NCBI RefSeq assembly: GCF_003094615.1
Contig: NZ_QDKO01000024.1
Coordinates: 62,001-126,000 of the forward strand
Source: Caulobacter radicis
GTDB taxonomy: Bacteria; Pseudomonadota; Alphaproteobacteria; Caulobacterales; Caulobacteraceae
DNA length: 64,000 nucleotides
Reading direction: 5' to 3'
Numbering within the stretch: position 1 is the first letter of the stretch; each line of letters opens with the position of its first letter. The notes below the pieces were generated by a model, which saw only the letters and a list, made by a program, of their open reading frames with translations, was not told the origin of the DNA and did not search any database. Below, piece after piece: positions 48,577 to 57,405 of this stretch. A program made the translations under genes and the position numbers.

Positions 48577-48903
48577 TTGCAGGATCTCAGCTATTGGGCG
48601 CTGATCTATGGCGCGGCGATCGTACAGGTCGTGCTTGCGGGCCTCGTCTACCTGATCCCGTTCTGGGCGGCTTCCAGCCGGGGCCATCCGCGCAAGATGT
48701 CGATCCTGGCGCTGAACCTGCTGCTGGGCTGGACGATGGTGGGCTGGGCGGCGGCGCTGATCTGGGCGCTGACCCGGCCGTCGCCGCGCGAGTTGCCCGA
48801 GGACGAGCAGATCCTGCGCTTCGCCGGCCTGCGCGACCAGGGCCTGATCACCGAGGCCGAGTTCCTGGCCAAGAAGCAACAGATCCTGGGAAGCCCGGCC
48901 TGA
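48577..48903 (+). CDS. Small membrane protein: superinfection-immunity-like helices plus SHOCT domain
   Basis: 108 residues from TTG 48577, which has GGAGG 5 nt upstream; GTG 48544 would add 11 residues but lacks a site. Two membrane helices (YWALIYGAAIVQVVLAGLVY and the LNLLLGWTMVGWAAALIWAL segment) match the superinfection-immunity family, named after a phage T4 protein but widespread in chromosomes. Residues ~75-105 (EDEQILRFAGLRDQGLITEAEF) form a SHOCT oligomerisation motif. The membrane and SHOCT combination is common in housekeeping proteins, so a phage-defence role should not be assumed. Confidence 0.82.
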   Translation: MQDLSYWALIYGAAIVQVVLAGLVYLIPFWAASSRGHPRKMSILALNLLLGWTMVGWAAALIWALTRPSPRELPEDEQILRFAGLRDQGLITEAEFLAKKQQILGSPA

Positions 48904-48922
48904 CCGGGCTTCCCGCGGCCTT

Positions 48923-50056
48923 CTAGAATCCCATGATCCGCGCGTAGCGGTCGCGGTGGAACGAGGCCCCGCCGAACAGGGCCTCGGCCACGCGGGCCCG
49001 CTTCATGTAGAGGCCCGAGTCGTGCTCGTCGGTCATGCCGATGCCGCCGTGCATCTGGACCATCTCGTTGGAGGCTAGGTGCAGCACCTCGCTGGCCTTG
49101 GCCTTGGCGAGGGACGACAGGGCGCGGGCGTCGGCGCCGGCGTCCAGGGCCTCCAGGGCGGCCTCGACGCAGGAGCGGGTGGTCTCGAGATCCGTGAACC
49201 ACTTGGCGGCGCGGTGCTGCAGGGCCTGGAACGTGCCGATGACCTGGCCGAACTGGGTGCGGGTCTTCAGGTAGTCGAGGGTGATCTCGAAGGCTGCGCT
49301 GGCCGTGCCCAGCATCTCGGCCGCCAGGCCCGCATAGGCGCGGTCAAGCACGGGTTCGAGGATCGTCCAACCCTTGCCGACCTCGCCCAGGACGGCGTCG
49401 GCGCCGACCTCGACGCCGTCGAAGGCGATCTGGGCCGCGCCGCGGCTGTCGGCCAGCGACAGGTGGGTGCGAACGATGCCGGGCGCGTCGCCGGGCACGA
49501 GGAACAGGGTGACGCCGTCGGTGTCGCCGCTGGCCCCGCCGGTGCGGGCGGCGACGATCAGCAGGTCGGCGGCCTCGCCGTCGAGGACGAAGGTCTTGGT
49601 CCCGTTCAGGGCCCAGCCGTCGCCGCTCGTGGTGGCCGAAAGCGCGATCCGCGTCGGATTGTGGTGGGCGTGCTCGTCGATCGCCAGGGTGGCGACCGCT
49701 TCGCCGGTGGCGATCCTGGGCAGCCAGGCGGCCTTCTGGGCGTCCGAGCCGCCCAGTTCCAGCGCCGAGGCGGCGATCAGGGCGGTGGAGAGGAGGGGAG
49801 AGGCGGCCAGGGTCTTGCCGGTCTCTTCCAGGATCAGGCCCAGGCCCAGATAGCCGAAGCCCGAGCCCTCATAGGCCTCGGGCACGACCACGCCGGCCCA
49901 GCCCATCTGGCCCATCTCGCTCCAGGCGGCCGGATCGAAGGTCTGCCTGGAGCCCTCGTTGCGCAAGCGACGCAAGGCCGAGACCGGGGCGCTTTCTTGC
50001 GACCAGGCCTTGGCGGCGTCGCGCAGCATCGTCTGTTCTTCGGTCAGGACGGCCAT
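48923..50056 (-). CDS. Acyl-CoA dehydrogenase family protein (smaller subunit)
   Basis: 377 residues. Visible are the N-terminal helical bundle (LTEEQTMLRDAAKAW), GYLGLGLILEETGKTLAASPL, the DGWALNGTKTFVLDG barrel segment and the C-terminal MVQMHGGIGMTDEHDSGLY. The classical catalytic Glu position near the C-terminus (E of IYEGTSQ in MCAD) is Gly here (ALFGGASFH). ATG 50056 is separated by one base from the preceding isomerase stop. With the larger dehydrogenase at 50701 it may form a heteromeric FadE pair, as known for steroid-side-chain enzymes. Confidence 0.88.
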   Translation of the reverse strand: MAVLTEEQTMLRDAAKAWSQESAPVSALRRLRNEGSRQTFDPAAWSEMGQMGWAGVVVPEAYEGSGFGYLGLGLILEETGKTLAASPLLSTALIAASALELGGSDAQKAAWLPRIATGEAVATLAIDEHAHHNPTRIALSATTSGDGWALNGTKTFVLDGEAADLLIVAARTGGASGDTDGVTLFLVPGDAPGIVRTHLSLADSRGAAQIAFDGVEVGADAVLGEVGKGWTILEPVLDRAYAGLAAEMLGTASAAFEITLDYLKTRTQFGQVIGTFQALQHRAAKWFTDLETTRSCVEAALEALDAGADARALSSLAKAKASEVLHLASNEMVQMHGGIGMTDEHDSGLYMKRARVAEALFGGASFHRDRYARIMGF

Positions 50057-50057
50057 G

Positions 50058-50669
50058 TCAGGCGCTCTCCATGTCTTGATGGCGGACGGCCCAGTCGAGG
50101 GCCTGTTCGAGACGGTCGTTGCCCCAGAAGAGCTCGCCGTCGGCGGTGACGAAGGAAGGGGCGCCGAACAGCCCGCGCTCGCGGGCCTGGCGCACATGGT
50201 CTTTCAGCTGGTCCTTGATCGGCGCCGAGGCGGCCGCGGCCAGGACGTGCTCGGGGCCCGCGCCGACACTGGCGATCAGCGGGGCCAGGACCTCAGGGCT
50301 GCTGATGTCGAGGTCGTCGACGAAATTGGCCTGATAGACGGCGCGGCTGAAGGCCGGCGTCCAGCCGTCTTCCAGTCCGCAGATCGCCACCCGCGCGGCC
50401 AGCAGGCTGTTGCGCGGGAACTGGCTGGGATGGTGCAGCGGCAGGCCCTCGCGATCGCAGACCCTCTGCAGGTCGCGCCACATATAGTCGCCCTTCACCG
50501 GGAAGGCGTTGAACGGGCTGTCGGTCAGGCCCTGCTGCTCGTTGAACAGCGGGCCGACGATGAAGGGGCGCCAATGCACCACTACCCCGGCCTGGTAGGC
50601 CAGGTGCTCTACCCGCATGGCGGCGGGATAGGAGTAGGTGGAGGCGAACTCGTACCAGAACTCGATCAT
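50058..50669 (-). CDS. DsbA-like 2-hydroxychromene-2-carboxylate isomerase family protein
   Basis: 203 residues with the thioredoxin/DsbA-like fold of the HccA/kappa-GST group. The N-terminal strand-loop IEFWYEFASTYSYPA places Ser10 where these isomerases have their active Ser. RNSLLAARVAI, FSRAVYQANFVDDLDIS and GLFGAPSFVTADGELFWGNDRLE follow the family pattern. HccA isomerises an aromatic ring-cleavage product using glutathione, but relatives act elsewhere; here it is enclosed by two acyl-CoA dehydrogenase genes, implying a role in degrading an aromatic or alicyclic acid. Confidence 0.85.
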   Translation of the reverse strand: MIEFWYEFASTYSYPAAMRVEHLAYQAGVVVHWRPFIVGPLFNEQQGLTDSPFNAFPVKGDYMWRDLQRVCDREGLPLHHPSQFPRNSLLAARVAICGLEDGWTPAFSRAVYQANFVDDLDISSPEVLAPLIASVGAGPEHVLAAAASAPIKDQLKDHVRQARERGLFGAPSFVTADGELFWGNDRLEQALDWAVRHQDMESA

Positions 50670-50700
50670 GACCTTGTCTCCGCTGCGTGGCGGAAGGCTC

Positions 50701-51924
50701 TCACTGGTGATCGAGCAGGCCAAGCACCCGCTTGGCGACGACGTTCAGATTGACCTCGCTGGTGCCGCCTTCGATCGAATTGCCCTTGGCGCGCAGCATC
50801 GCGCGCAGGGCGGCGATCTCGTCGGGGGTGAAGCCTTCGCCTTCCCAGCCCAGGCCTTGCAGGCCCAGCGCCTCGACCAGGAGCTCGGTGCGTTCCTGGT
50901 TCATCTTGGCGGCGGCGTACTTGATGATCGAGACGGCGGCGCTGGGGCCCGAGCCGGTCTTGGACTCCGCCTCGGCCCGGCGCACGGTCAGCAGGAAGGC
51001 GTGGGCGTCCATCTTGTGGGCGGCGATGCGGGCGCGCAGGTCGCCGTCGGCGATGCGGCCTTCGGCGTCGACGCCGACATGGGTCTTGGCCGCCTCGACC
51101 ACGTCCAGGGCGGCGTTGCCGCCAAAGCCCGAGGCGCTGATGTTCTGGCGTTCGTACTGCAAGAGTCGCTTGGCGATCTCCCAGCCGCCGTTGACCTTGC
51201 CGACCAGCTGTTCCTTGGGAACCTTCACATTGTCGAAGAAGGTCTCGCAGAACGGCGAGGAGCCGCTGATCAGCTTGATCGGCCGGGCCTCGACGCCGGG
51301 CGAGGTCATGTCGAACAGCACGAACGAGATGCCCTCGTGCTTCTTGCTGGTGTCGGTGCGCACCAGGCAGAAGATCCAGTCGGCCTGGTCGGCATAGCTG
51401 GTCCACACCTTCTGGCCGTTGATCAGCCAGTGGTCGCCCCCATTCTCGTCCTTAACTTCCTCGCACTTGGTCTGCAGGCTGGCGAGGTCGGAGCCCGCGC
51501 CCGGCTCGCTGTAGCCCTGGCACCAGCGGGTCTCGCCGCGCACGATGCCGGGCAGGAAGCGTTGCTTCTGCTCCTCGGTGGCGTATTCCAGCAGCACCGG
51601 GCCCAGCATCCAGACGCCAAAGCTCATCAGGGCGGGGCGGGCCTTGATGCGGCGCAGTTCCTGCTCGAGCACCTTGTTCTGGGCCTTGGAGAGGCCGCCG
51701 CCGCCGTACTGGGCGGGCCACATCGGCGCGGTCCAGCCCTTGTCGGCCATGCGATCGAGCCAGAGCTTGGCGTCGGGGTTCTTCCATTCCGCCTTGCGGC
51801 CGCCCCAGGGGGCTTCCTTCTCGTCCGTCATCGGCGTGCGCATCGACGGCGGGCAGTTGGCCTCCAGCCAGGCGCGCGTTTCGGCGCGGAAGGTGTCGAG
51901 TTCGGTGGCGCCGAAGTCGGCCAT
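50701..51924 (-). CDS. Acyl-CoA dehydrogenase family protein (larger subunit)
   Basis: 407 residues, ATG preceded by GGGAGAG. Signature blocks: GWTAPMWPAQYGGGGLSKA, RWCQGYSEPGAGSDLASLQT, HWLINGQKVWTSYADQADW and the C-terminal GNSIEGGTSEVNLNVVAKRVLG. FAD-dependent alpha,beta-desaturation of an acyl-CoA is expected. The base-Glu of MCAD-like enzymes corresponds to Gly in IEGGTSEV, so if active it must use another residue or a partner. First gene of a three-gene minus-strand operon with the isomerase (31-bp gap) and the second dehydrogenase. Confidence 0.9.
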   Translation of the reverse strand: MADFGATELDTFRAETRAWLEANCPPSMRTPMTDEKEAPWGGRKAEWKNPDAKLWLDRMADKGWTAPMWPAQYGGGGLSKAQNKVLEQELRRIKARPALMSFGVWMLGPVLLEYATEEQKQRFLPGIVRGETRWCQGYSEPGAGSDLASLQTKCEEVKDENGGDHWLINGQKVWTSYADQADWIFCLVRTDTSKKHEGISFVLFDMTSPGVEARPIKLISGSSPFCETFFDNVKVPKEQLVGKVNGGWEIAKRLLQYERQNISASGFGGNAALDVVEAAKTHVGVDAEGRIADGDLRARIAAHKMDAHAFLLTVRRAEAESKTGSGPSAAVSIIKYAAAKMNQERTELLVEALGLQGLGWEGEGFTPDEIAALRAMLRAKGNSIEGGTSEVNLNVVAKRVLGLLDHQ

Positions 51925-52114
51925 GGCGGGCTCTCCCTGGATCGTGCTGGGCGCTTGGCGGCCCGCTTCGGCAGGCAGACTACGCCACGGAACGCTGGGA
52001 GCAAGTCGATTCAAACAATCGTTCGCATCGCCGTGCGCGACGAGAACGTCCTGGACGCGTTATAGAAGCGCCGATGACGTTTCCCGGTCCGGGATTCGCC
52101 GTTCAGGGGTCTTG

Positions 52115-53773
52115 ATGTCCGCGCCAGAACTGAGACCCGCCGCTCTGGCGGTCGCACCGACTCTCGCCGCCATCCTGGCCGCCTCGGCCGGCGTGCTGCT
52201 GCTGGCGTCCGGCGCGACCCCGTCCGAGCCGACGCGTTTCGCGATCCTGCTGGCCTTCGCCCCGTCGGCGCTGATCGAGATCAGCCACTTCGTCTCGTCG
52301 ATCATCGGGCTTGTGCTGGTGCTGCTGGCCTTCGGCCTGCGCGCGCGGCTCGACGCGGCCTGGTGGGCCAGTCTGGTGATGCTGGCCGCCGGCGCGGTGC
52401 TGGCGATTTTCAAGGGCCTGAACTGGGAAGAGACGGCGACCCTGACCGCCTTCTTCGTGGCCATCCTGCCGTTCCACGAGGCCTTCCCGCGCAAGGCGGC
52501 CCTGTCGCGGATGGAGATCACGCCCGGCTGGCTGCTGTCGGCGGCCGCGGCCATCGGCGGGGCGGCGTTCCTGGGCTGGTGGATGTTCAACCACGTCGAG
52601 TACGCCGACCGCTCGTGGATGCGGATCATGGGCGACCGCGAGGCCGCCCGCGCCATCCGCTCGTCGATCGCCGCGGCGGTGGTGCTGATGGGCATCGGCG
52701 TGTGGCGGCTGATCGCCACTCCGGCCACGCCGCCTGTCGTCGACGACACCGATCCCGACTTCGACCGCGTGCGCGCCATCCTGGCCAAGGCGCAGGCCGC
52801 CGAGCCGGCCTCGAACCTGGCCTTGCTGGGCGACAAGCGCTTCCTGTTCTCGGCCTCGGGCGAGAGCTTCCTGATGTTCGGCGTGCGCCGCCGCTCGTGG
52901 ATCGCCCTGGGGCCGCCGATCGGCCGCCACGACGAGCGCATGGAGCTGTTCTGGCGCTTCCGCGAACTGGCCGACGCCCATGCCGCGCGGGCGGGCTTCT
53001 ACGCCCTGGGCCCGGAGGACCTGCCCGACACGGTCGACCTGGGCCTGGCCATCCAGAAGACCGGCGAGAGCGCCATCGTGCCGCTGGAGAGCTTCACCCT
53101 GGCCGGCCGCCGCCGCGAGGTCCTGCGCCGCAACTGGCGCAAGGCCGGCGAAGGCGGGGCGGCGTTCGAGGTGCTGCCGGCCGGCGCGGCCATGACCGTG
53201 ATGGCCGAGCTGCGGGTGATCTCCGACGCCTGGCTGGCCCACCACGCCGGCGGCGAGAAGAGCTTCTCGATGGGCGGTTTCGATCCGCGCTACGTGGCCG
53301 AGTTCCCGGTCGCCCTGGTGCGCTCGGAAGGCCGCATCGTCGCCTTCGCCACCCTGTGGACCACGGCCCAGAAGGCCTCGTTCTCGATGGACCTGATGCG
53401 CTACTCCGACGAGGCGCCCAAGAACATCATGGACTACCTGTTCGTCGAGCTCCTGCAGTGGGGCAAGGCGGAAGGCTATACGGCGTTCGAGTTCGGCATG
53501 GCCCCGCTGGCCGGACTGGACGACCGGCCGCTGGCGCCGATCATGTCGCGCGTGGGCCGCCTGCTCTACGAGCGCGGCGAGGGGATCTACAATTTCCAGG
53601 GCGTACGCCGGTACAAGGACAAGTACGACCCCGTCTGGCAGCCGCGCTACATTGCCGCGCCTCGCCGCTGGGCCATCCCTTTCCTGCTCGCCGACATCGG
53701 CCTGCTGTCGTCCGGCGGCATGTCCGGCCTGACGAAACGGCCGCGGCCTAATAGCGCGGGTCGCCCGTCTTAA
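52115..53773 (+). CDS. MprF-like phosphatidylglycerol lysyltransferase domain protein (DUF2156)
   Basis: 552 residues. The N-terminal part (about 1-215) has six or so membrane helices (LAVAPTLAAILAASAGVLLL; HFVSSIIGLVLVLLAFGL; GWLLSAAAAIGGAAFLGWW). The C-terminal half is the MprF catalytic domain of tandem GNAT fold: NLALLGDKRFLFSASGESFLM, RRREVLRRNWRKAGEGG and FSMDLMRYSDEAPKNIMDYLF. It transfers an amino acid from aminoacyl-tRNA to phosphatidylglycerol in the inner membrane, changing surface charge. It is shorter than Staphylococcus MprF (840 aa), because only part of the flippase region is present. ATG 52115 has AGGGG upstream. Confidence 0.88.
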   Translation: MSAPELRPAALAVAPTLAAILAASAGVLLLASGATPSEPTRFAILLAFAPSALIEISHFVSSIIGLVLVLLAFGLRARLDAAWWASLVMLAAGAVLAIFKGLNWEETATLTAFFVAILPFHEAFPRKAALSRMEITPGWLLSAAAAIGGAAFLGWWMFNHVEYADRSWMRIMGDREAARAIRSSIAAAVVLMGIGVWRLIATPATPPVVDDTDPDFDRVRAILAKAQAAEPASNLALLGDKRFLFSASGESFLMFGVRRRSWIALGPPIGRHDERMELFWRFRELADAHAARAGFYALGPEDLPDTVDLGLAIQKTGESAIVPLESFTLAGRRREVLRRNWRKAGEGGAAFEVLPAGAAMTVMAELRVISDAWLAHHAGGEKSFSMGGFDPRYVAEFPVALVRSEGRIVAFATLWTTAQKASFSMDLMRYSDEAPKNIMDYLFVELLQWGKAEGYTAFEFGMAPLAGLDDRPLAPIMSRVGRLLYERGEGIYNFQGVRRYKDKYDPVWQPRYIAAPRRWAIPFLLADIGLLSSGGMSGLTKRPRPNSAGRPS

Positions 53774-53960
53774 ATCCCAGAAGATTGAGCGCGTGAGCGG
53801 CCAGAAGCAGGGTCGCCACCGCCGTCGCCATCATCATCGGGCGCCACGGCGCCATGCGCGGACCCTTTGCCGGGTTGGAAGGGCGCGCGCCCAGCCAGCC
53901 GAACAGCACGGTGAGGGCGGTCGTCGTCGCGGCCGCGATCAGGGTCGGGATCATGTCCAT
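53748..53960 (-). CDS. Small two-helix membrane protein, 70 aa, hypothetical
   Basis: Two hydrophobic segments, TLIAAATTTALTVLFGWL and MMMATAVATLLLAAHALNLL, separated by a basic loop. It overlaps the end of the MprF-like gene by 26 bp tail to tail. ATG 53960 and a second ATG six nt later are both possible. No family recognised; the membrane pattern supports it being real. Confidence 0.6.
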   Translation of the reverse strand: MDMIPTLIAAATTTALTVLFGWLGARPSNPAKGPRMAPWRPMMMATAVATLLLAAHALNLLGFKTGDPRY

Positions 53961-53998
53961 GGGCCGCAGATGGCCTGCGACAATCGGTCTGGCAATAG

Positions 53999-54162
53999 GT
54001 TAATACGCATTAACACATTGGAACCAAATCCTCTGTACATACCTTGGTAACTGTGTCTGTTAACCTGTCCACAGGAACGCTAAATCTAGCGTTTACCGTC
54101 GCGTTTACACGCTAGGAATCGGTGACTAGCGTGGGTCCCCAGGTGCGGGGAGAGCGATTCGC
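53999..54162 (+). promoter_or_regulatory. podJ promoter region with cell-cycle motifs
   Basis: Contains the palindrome GTTAATACGCATTAAC (53999-54014, two TTAA halves six bases apart, CtrA-like), CTGTCCACA (54065, two mismatches from the DnaA box), GANTC methylation sites at 54116 and 54156, and four copies of ACGCTA/TAGCGT at 54077, 54087, 54109 and 54127. podJ in C. crescentus is known to depend on GcrA and DnaA and to be repressed by CtrA; assignment of the motifs here is by resemblance. Confidence 0.65.
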
Positions 54163-57162
54163 ATGACTGCTGCAGCGCCATGGAGCGTAAAGGGAATTGA
54201 CCCGAAGGCACGGGAGGTCGCCAAGGACCTCGCCCGTCGCTCGGGCATGACCCTTGGCGAGTGGTTGAACCGGATGATCATCGAGGGTGATTCCGCCGGT
54301 TTTGACGCGCCTCCCGCCGATCCCGTTAACGATACCGGTCGTTCGAACGGCCGATCCGTTTACCTTGAAGCCGAGCGCGCCGAGGCGCCGCCGCGCATCG
54401 AGGCTCCGGAGCATCCCGCCGACGAGGTGGGGCGCATGGCGTCGGCGCTCGACCGCCTGACCCAGCGCATCGAGGCGGCCGAGGCCCGCTCGGCCCAGGC
54501 CATCACCGGCATCGACCAGTCCGTGCGTGGCGCGCTGCAGCGCCTGTCGCATTCCGAACGCGAGCAGATCGCCGTCGCCGCCCGCTTCGAGGGCCTGGCC
54601 GACGAGATCAAGACCGAGCAGGTCCGCAGCGCCGAGCGCCTGCGCCGCATCGAGAACGAAGCCGCCGGCCCGCGTTCGGCCGAGGCCCTGCGCGCGCTGG
54701 AAAGCGCCGTCGGCCGCGTGGCCAACCACCTCTACGAAGGCGAAGGCCGCACCCGCGAGACCCTGGCCGCCCTGGAAGCCAAGGTCGCCGCCCAGGCCGC
54801 CGCGCCCGCGTCCGGCCTGGTCGACGAGGTCGTCGCCCGCCTGCAGGAACGCCTGGAAGCCGCCGAGGCCCGCACCGCCGATGCGCTGCAGCAGCTGGGC
54901 GGTTCGTTCCACGCGCTCGACACCCGCCTGTCGGCCGTCGAGGGCGAGGGCGGCAGCGCCCAGAAGCGCCTCGAGGAACTGGCCGGCAGCCTGTCGGCCA
55001 AGATGGAGGCCGCCCGCGCCGAGATGGCCGCCAAGCTGCGCGAGACGGCCGACGGCCGCTTCGACCGCATGGAGCGCAAGCTGGGCGAGATGACCGCCCA
55101 CATCCAGGCCGCCGAGGCGCGTTCGGCCCAGGCGATCGAGCGCATGGGCCGCGAGGTCGTCGGCCTGGCCGACGCCTTCAACCGCCGCATCCAGACGTCC
55201 GAAGCCCGCCAGGCCAACGCCATCGAGCAGGTCGGCGGCGAGGTGGCTCGCATCGCCTCGAGCGTCGAGCACAAGCTGAACCGCGCCGACAGCGTCCAGG
55301 CCCAGGCCCTTGAGAAGCTGGGCGTCGAGATCGCCCGCATCACCGAGAAGCTGGCCGAGCGCATCAGCGCCTCGGAGCGCCGCAACGCCCTGGCCATCGA
55401 CGATGTCGGCGACCAGGTGGTCCGGGTCACCGACCGCCTGAACCAGCGCGCCGAGCGCAGCTCGCAGGAGCTGATCGACCGCATCCGCCAGTCGGAGGAG
55501 CGCACCGCGCGCCTGCTCGACGAAGCCCGCGAGAAGATCGACACCCGCCTGGCCGACGCCCAGCGTCGCCTGGCCGAGACCCCGGCCGCCGCGCCGGCTC
55601 CGGCCCGCCAGCCCACGCCCGCCGCCTCGCCGTTCGACGCCGACCGCTTCTCGTTCGGCGGCGAGACCGTCTCCGAGGAGGTGTTCGAGCAGCCGGCCTT
55701 CCCGCAGGCGGCCTTCCAGGCGCCCGTCGCCGCCCCGCAGGCCGCCGCGCCCGCGCCGACCCCTACCGTCGACACCGGCTGGTCGGCCTCCAGCGGCTTC
55801 GACGCCGACTTCCCGGTCGAGGAGCCCGAGGCTCCGAGCTTCGCCGACGAGGATTTCGAGGCCGCCGACGGCTTCTCCGCGACCCCGCGCATCGAAGCAC
55901 CGTCGTTCGAGGCCGACGCCTTCGATCCCGAGCCCGAACTGCCGATGGCGCCGGCCCGCGCCCTGTCCACCCGCGAGGTGATCGAGCAGGCCCGCGCCGC
56001 CGCCCGCGCCGCGGCCGCCGGCGCCGAAACCAAGGCCAAGGCGAAGACCAAGGCCGACAAGGCCGCGGCCAAGTCGCTGTTCGCCGGCTTCGGCAAGGCG
56101 CTGCAGAAGAAGGACAAGCGCACGTCCTCGACCCTGGTCACCGCGCTGCTGGTCTCGGCCGGGGCCGCGGCCCTGGGCGTCGGCACCGCCGGCCTGACCC
56201 TGCTGCCCAAGGACAGCGACGGCGCGCTCAACGACCGCGTGGCCCGGGCCATCGCCGGTCGCGCCGCCGACGTCGAGATCAAGACCCGCGAGGCCGACAC
56301 CACGCCGGCCCAGCCGCGCGTGGCCATGGCCGTCGTGACCCCCGCCGCTCAGCCGGGGGGCGCCCAGCCGTCCGCCGAACCCGAGGCGCCGGCTCCCGCC
56401 GCCGTCGACGAGGGCGCGGCCCTGTTCGCCGAAGCGGTCAGCCGCCTGGAGGCCAAGGATCGCGGCGGCCTGGTCCTGCTGCGCAAGGCCGCCAACCTGG
56501 GCCAGCCCAAGGCTCAGTTCCTGCTCGCCAAGATGGCCGAGATGGGCGAGGGCGGCGTCAAGAAGGACCTGGCCGAAGCCCGTCGCTGGTACGAGCGCGC
56601 GGCCCAGGGCGGCGACCCCAGCGCCATGCACAACATCGCCCTGTTCGCCTATCGCGGCGACGGCGGGGCCAAGAACCTGACCACGGCCGCCAACTGGTTC
56701 CGCAAGGCCGCCGAGACCGGCCTGGTCGACAGCCAGTTCAACCTGGCCCAGCTGTACGAGAACGGCCGCGGCGTCGCCCAGAACCCGGCCGAGGCCTATC
56801 GCTGGTACCTGATCGCGGCCCGCGCCGGCGACGCCGACGCGCGCACCCGCGCCAGCGCCCTGCGCGGCGGCCTGACGCCTGAAAGCCAGCGCATCGCCGA
56901 ACGCTCGGCCGAGGCCTTCCGCTCGCGCCTGGCCGCCGCCCCGCGCACGACCCAGGTGGCGACCGCCGCCGCGCCGTCGGCCGGAACGGCCACCGCGCAG
57001 CGCGCGCTCTCCAGCCTGGGCTATTACCAGGGCCCCAAGGACGGCGTTTCTTCGCCAGCCCTGCGCATGGCCATCCAGTCCTATCAGCGCGACCAGAACC
57101 TGCCGGCCTCCGGCGCCCTGGACGGCGAGACCCTGAACCGCCTTTCGGCCTTCGCGCGCTGA
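54163..57162 (+). CDS. podJ: Polarity/scaffold protein PodJ
   Basis: 999 residues. It organises the flagellar pole of Caulobacter and recruits PleC and pilus factors. The N-terminus (WSVKGIDPKAREVAKDLARR) is distinctive. Residues ~60-470 are heptad-like coiled coil with repeated AEARSAQAI-type segments; ~470-640 is Pro/Ala/acidic and disordered; one membrane helix lies at ~654-685 (STLVTALLVSAGAAALGVG). The periplasmic part holds Sel1 repeats (~768-890, RRWYERAAQGGDPSAMHNIA and ENGRGVAQNPAEAYRWY) and a C-terminal peptidoglycan-binding domain (~942-997, ALSSLGYYQGPKDGVSSPAL). The longer ORF on the opposite strand is a shadow. Confidence 0.96.
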   Translation: MTAAAPWSVKGIDPKAREVAKDLARRSGMTLGEWLNRMIIEGDSAGFDAPPADPVNDTGRSNGRSVYLEAERAEAPPRIEAPEHPADEVGRMASALDRLTQRIEAAEARSAQAITGIDQSVRGALQRLSHSEREQIAVAARFEGLADEIKTEQVRSAERLRRIENEAAGPRSAEALRALESAVGRVANHLYEGEGRTRETLAALEAKVAAQAAAPASGLVDEVVARLQERLEAAEARTADALQQLGGSFHALDTRLSAVEGEGGSAQKRLEELAGSLSAKMEAARAEMAAKLRETADGRFDRMERKLGEMTAHIQAAEARSAQAIERMGREVVGLADAFNRRIQTSEARQANAIEQVGGEVARIASSVEHKLNRADSVQAQALEKLGVEIARITEKLAERISASERRNALAIDDVGDQVVRVTDRLNQRAERSSQELIDRIRQSEERTARLLDEAREKIDTRLADAQRRLAETPAAAPAPARQPTPAASPFDADRFSFGGETVSEEVFEQPAFPQAAFQAPVAAPQAAAPAPTPTVDTGWSASSGFDADFPVEEPEAPSFADEDFEAADGFSATPRIEAPSFEADAFDPEPELPMAPARALSTREVIEQARAAARAAAAGAETKAKAKTKADKAAAKSLFAGFGKALQKKDKRTSSTLVTALLVSAGAAALGVGTAGLTLLPKDSDGALNDRVARAIAGRAADVEIKTREADTTPAQPRVAMAVVTPAAQPGGAQPSAEPEAPAPAAVDEGAALFAEAVSRLEAKDRGGLVLLRKAANLGQPKAQFLLAKMAEMGEGGVKKDLAEARRWYERAAQGGDPSAMHNIALFAYRGDGGAKNLTTAANWFRKAAETGLVDSQFNLAQLYENGRGVAQNPAEAYRWYLIAARAGDADARTRASALRGGLTPESQRIAERSAEAFRSRLAAAPRTTQVATAAAPSAGTATAQRALSSLGYYQGPKDGVSSPALRMAIQSYQRDQNLPASGALDGETLNRLSAFAR

Positions 57163-57187
57163 TCCCCAGGCCAGCCAGACGTTCGCA

Positions 57188-57219
57188 AACGCCCTCGGAG
57201 TTCGCTTCGGGGGCGTTTT
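57188..57219 (+). terminator. Terminator of podJ
   Basis: AACGCCCtCGgAG / CTtCGgGGGCGTT with TTCG loop, then TTT, 26 nt after the stop. Confidence 0.88.
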
Positions 57220-57405
57220 GCCGTCCACTTCCAGCGTGGACCTGACCGCCGACCTCGGTAATAGTCACCGTTTCGACGCAAACCGGGCCGGGTGAAACAA
57301 TCCAAGGCCCGGTTCGGACTAGGGTTTGCGCGAACGACCGGGACGCCGGCGATCGCGGACGGGGCGGGGGAAGGCTTTCGGGCCTGCCGGAGGAGTGACG
57401 AGCTG

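Noticed and set aside
48577-48903. Phage-defence gene, from the superinfection-immunity family name
   Set aside because: The family is common in ordinary bacterial chromosomes and no phage genes are nearby; the SHOCT tail suggests a housekeeping membrane protein.
54059-54073. Full CtrA box (TTAA-N7-TTAA) around TTAACC in the podJ promoter
   Set aside because: Only one half-site matches; the upstream half at the right spacing is not TTAA. The better candidate is the N6 palindrome at 53999.
54112-57228. 1038-aa minus-strand ORF opposite podJ
   Set aside because: Gly/Arg/Leu-rich antisense frame with no recognisable domain. PodJ features on the plus strand are unambiguous.
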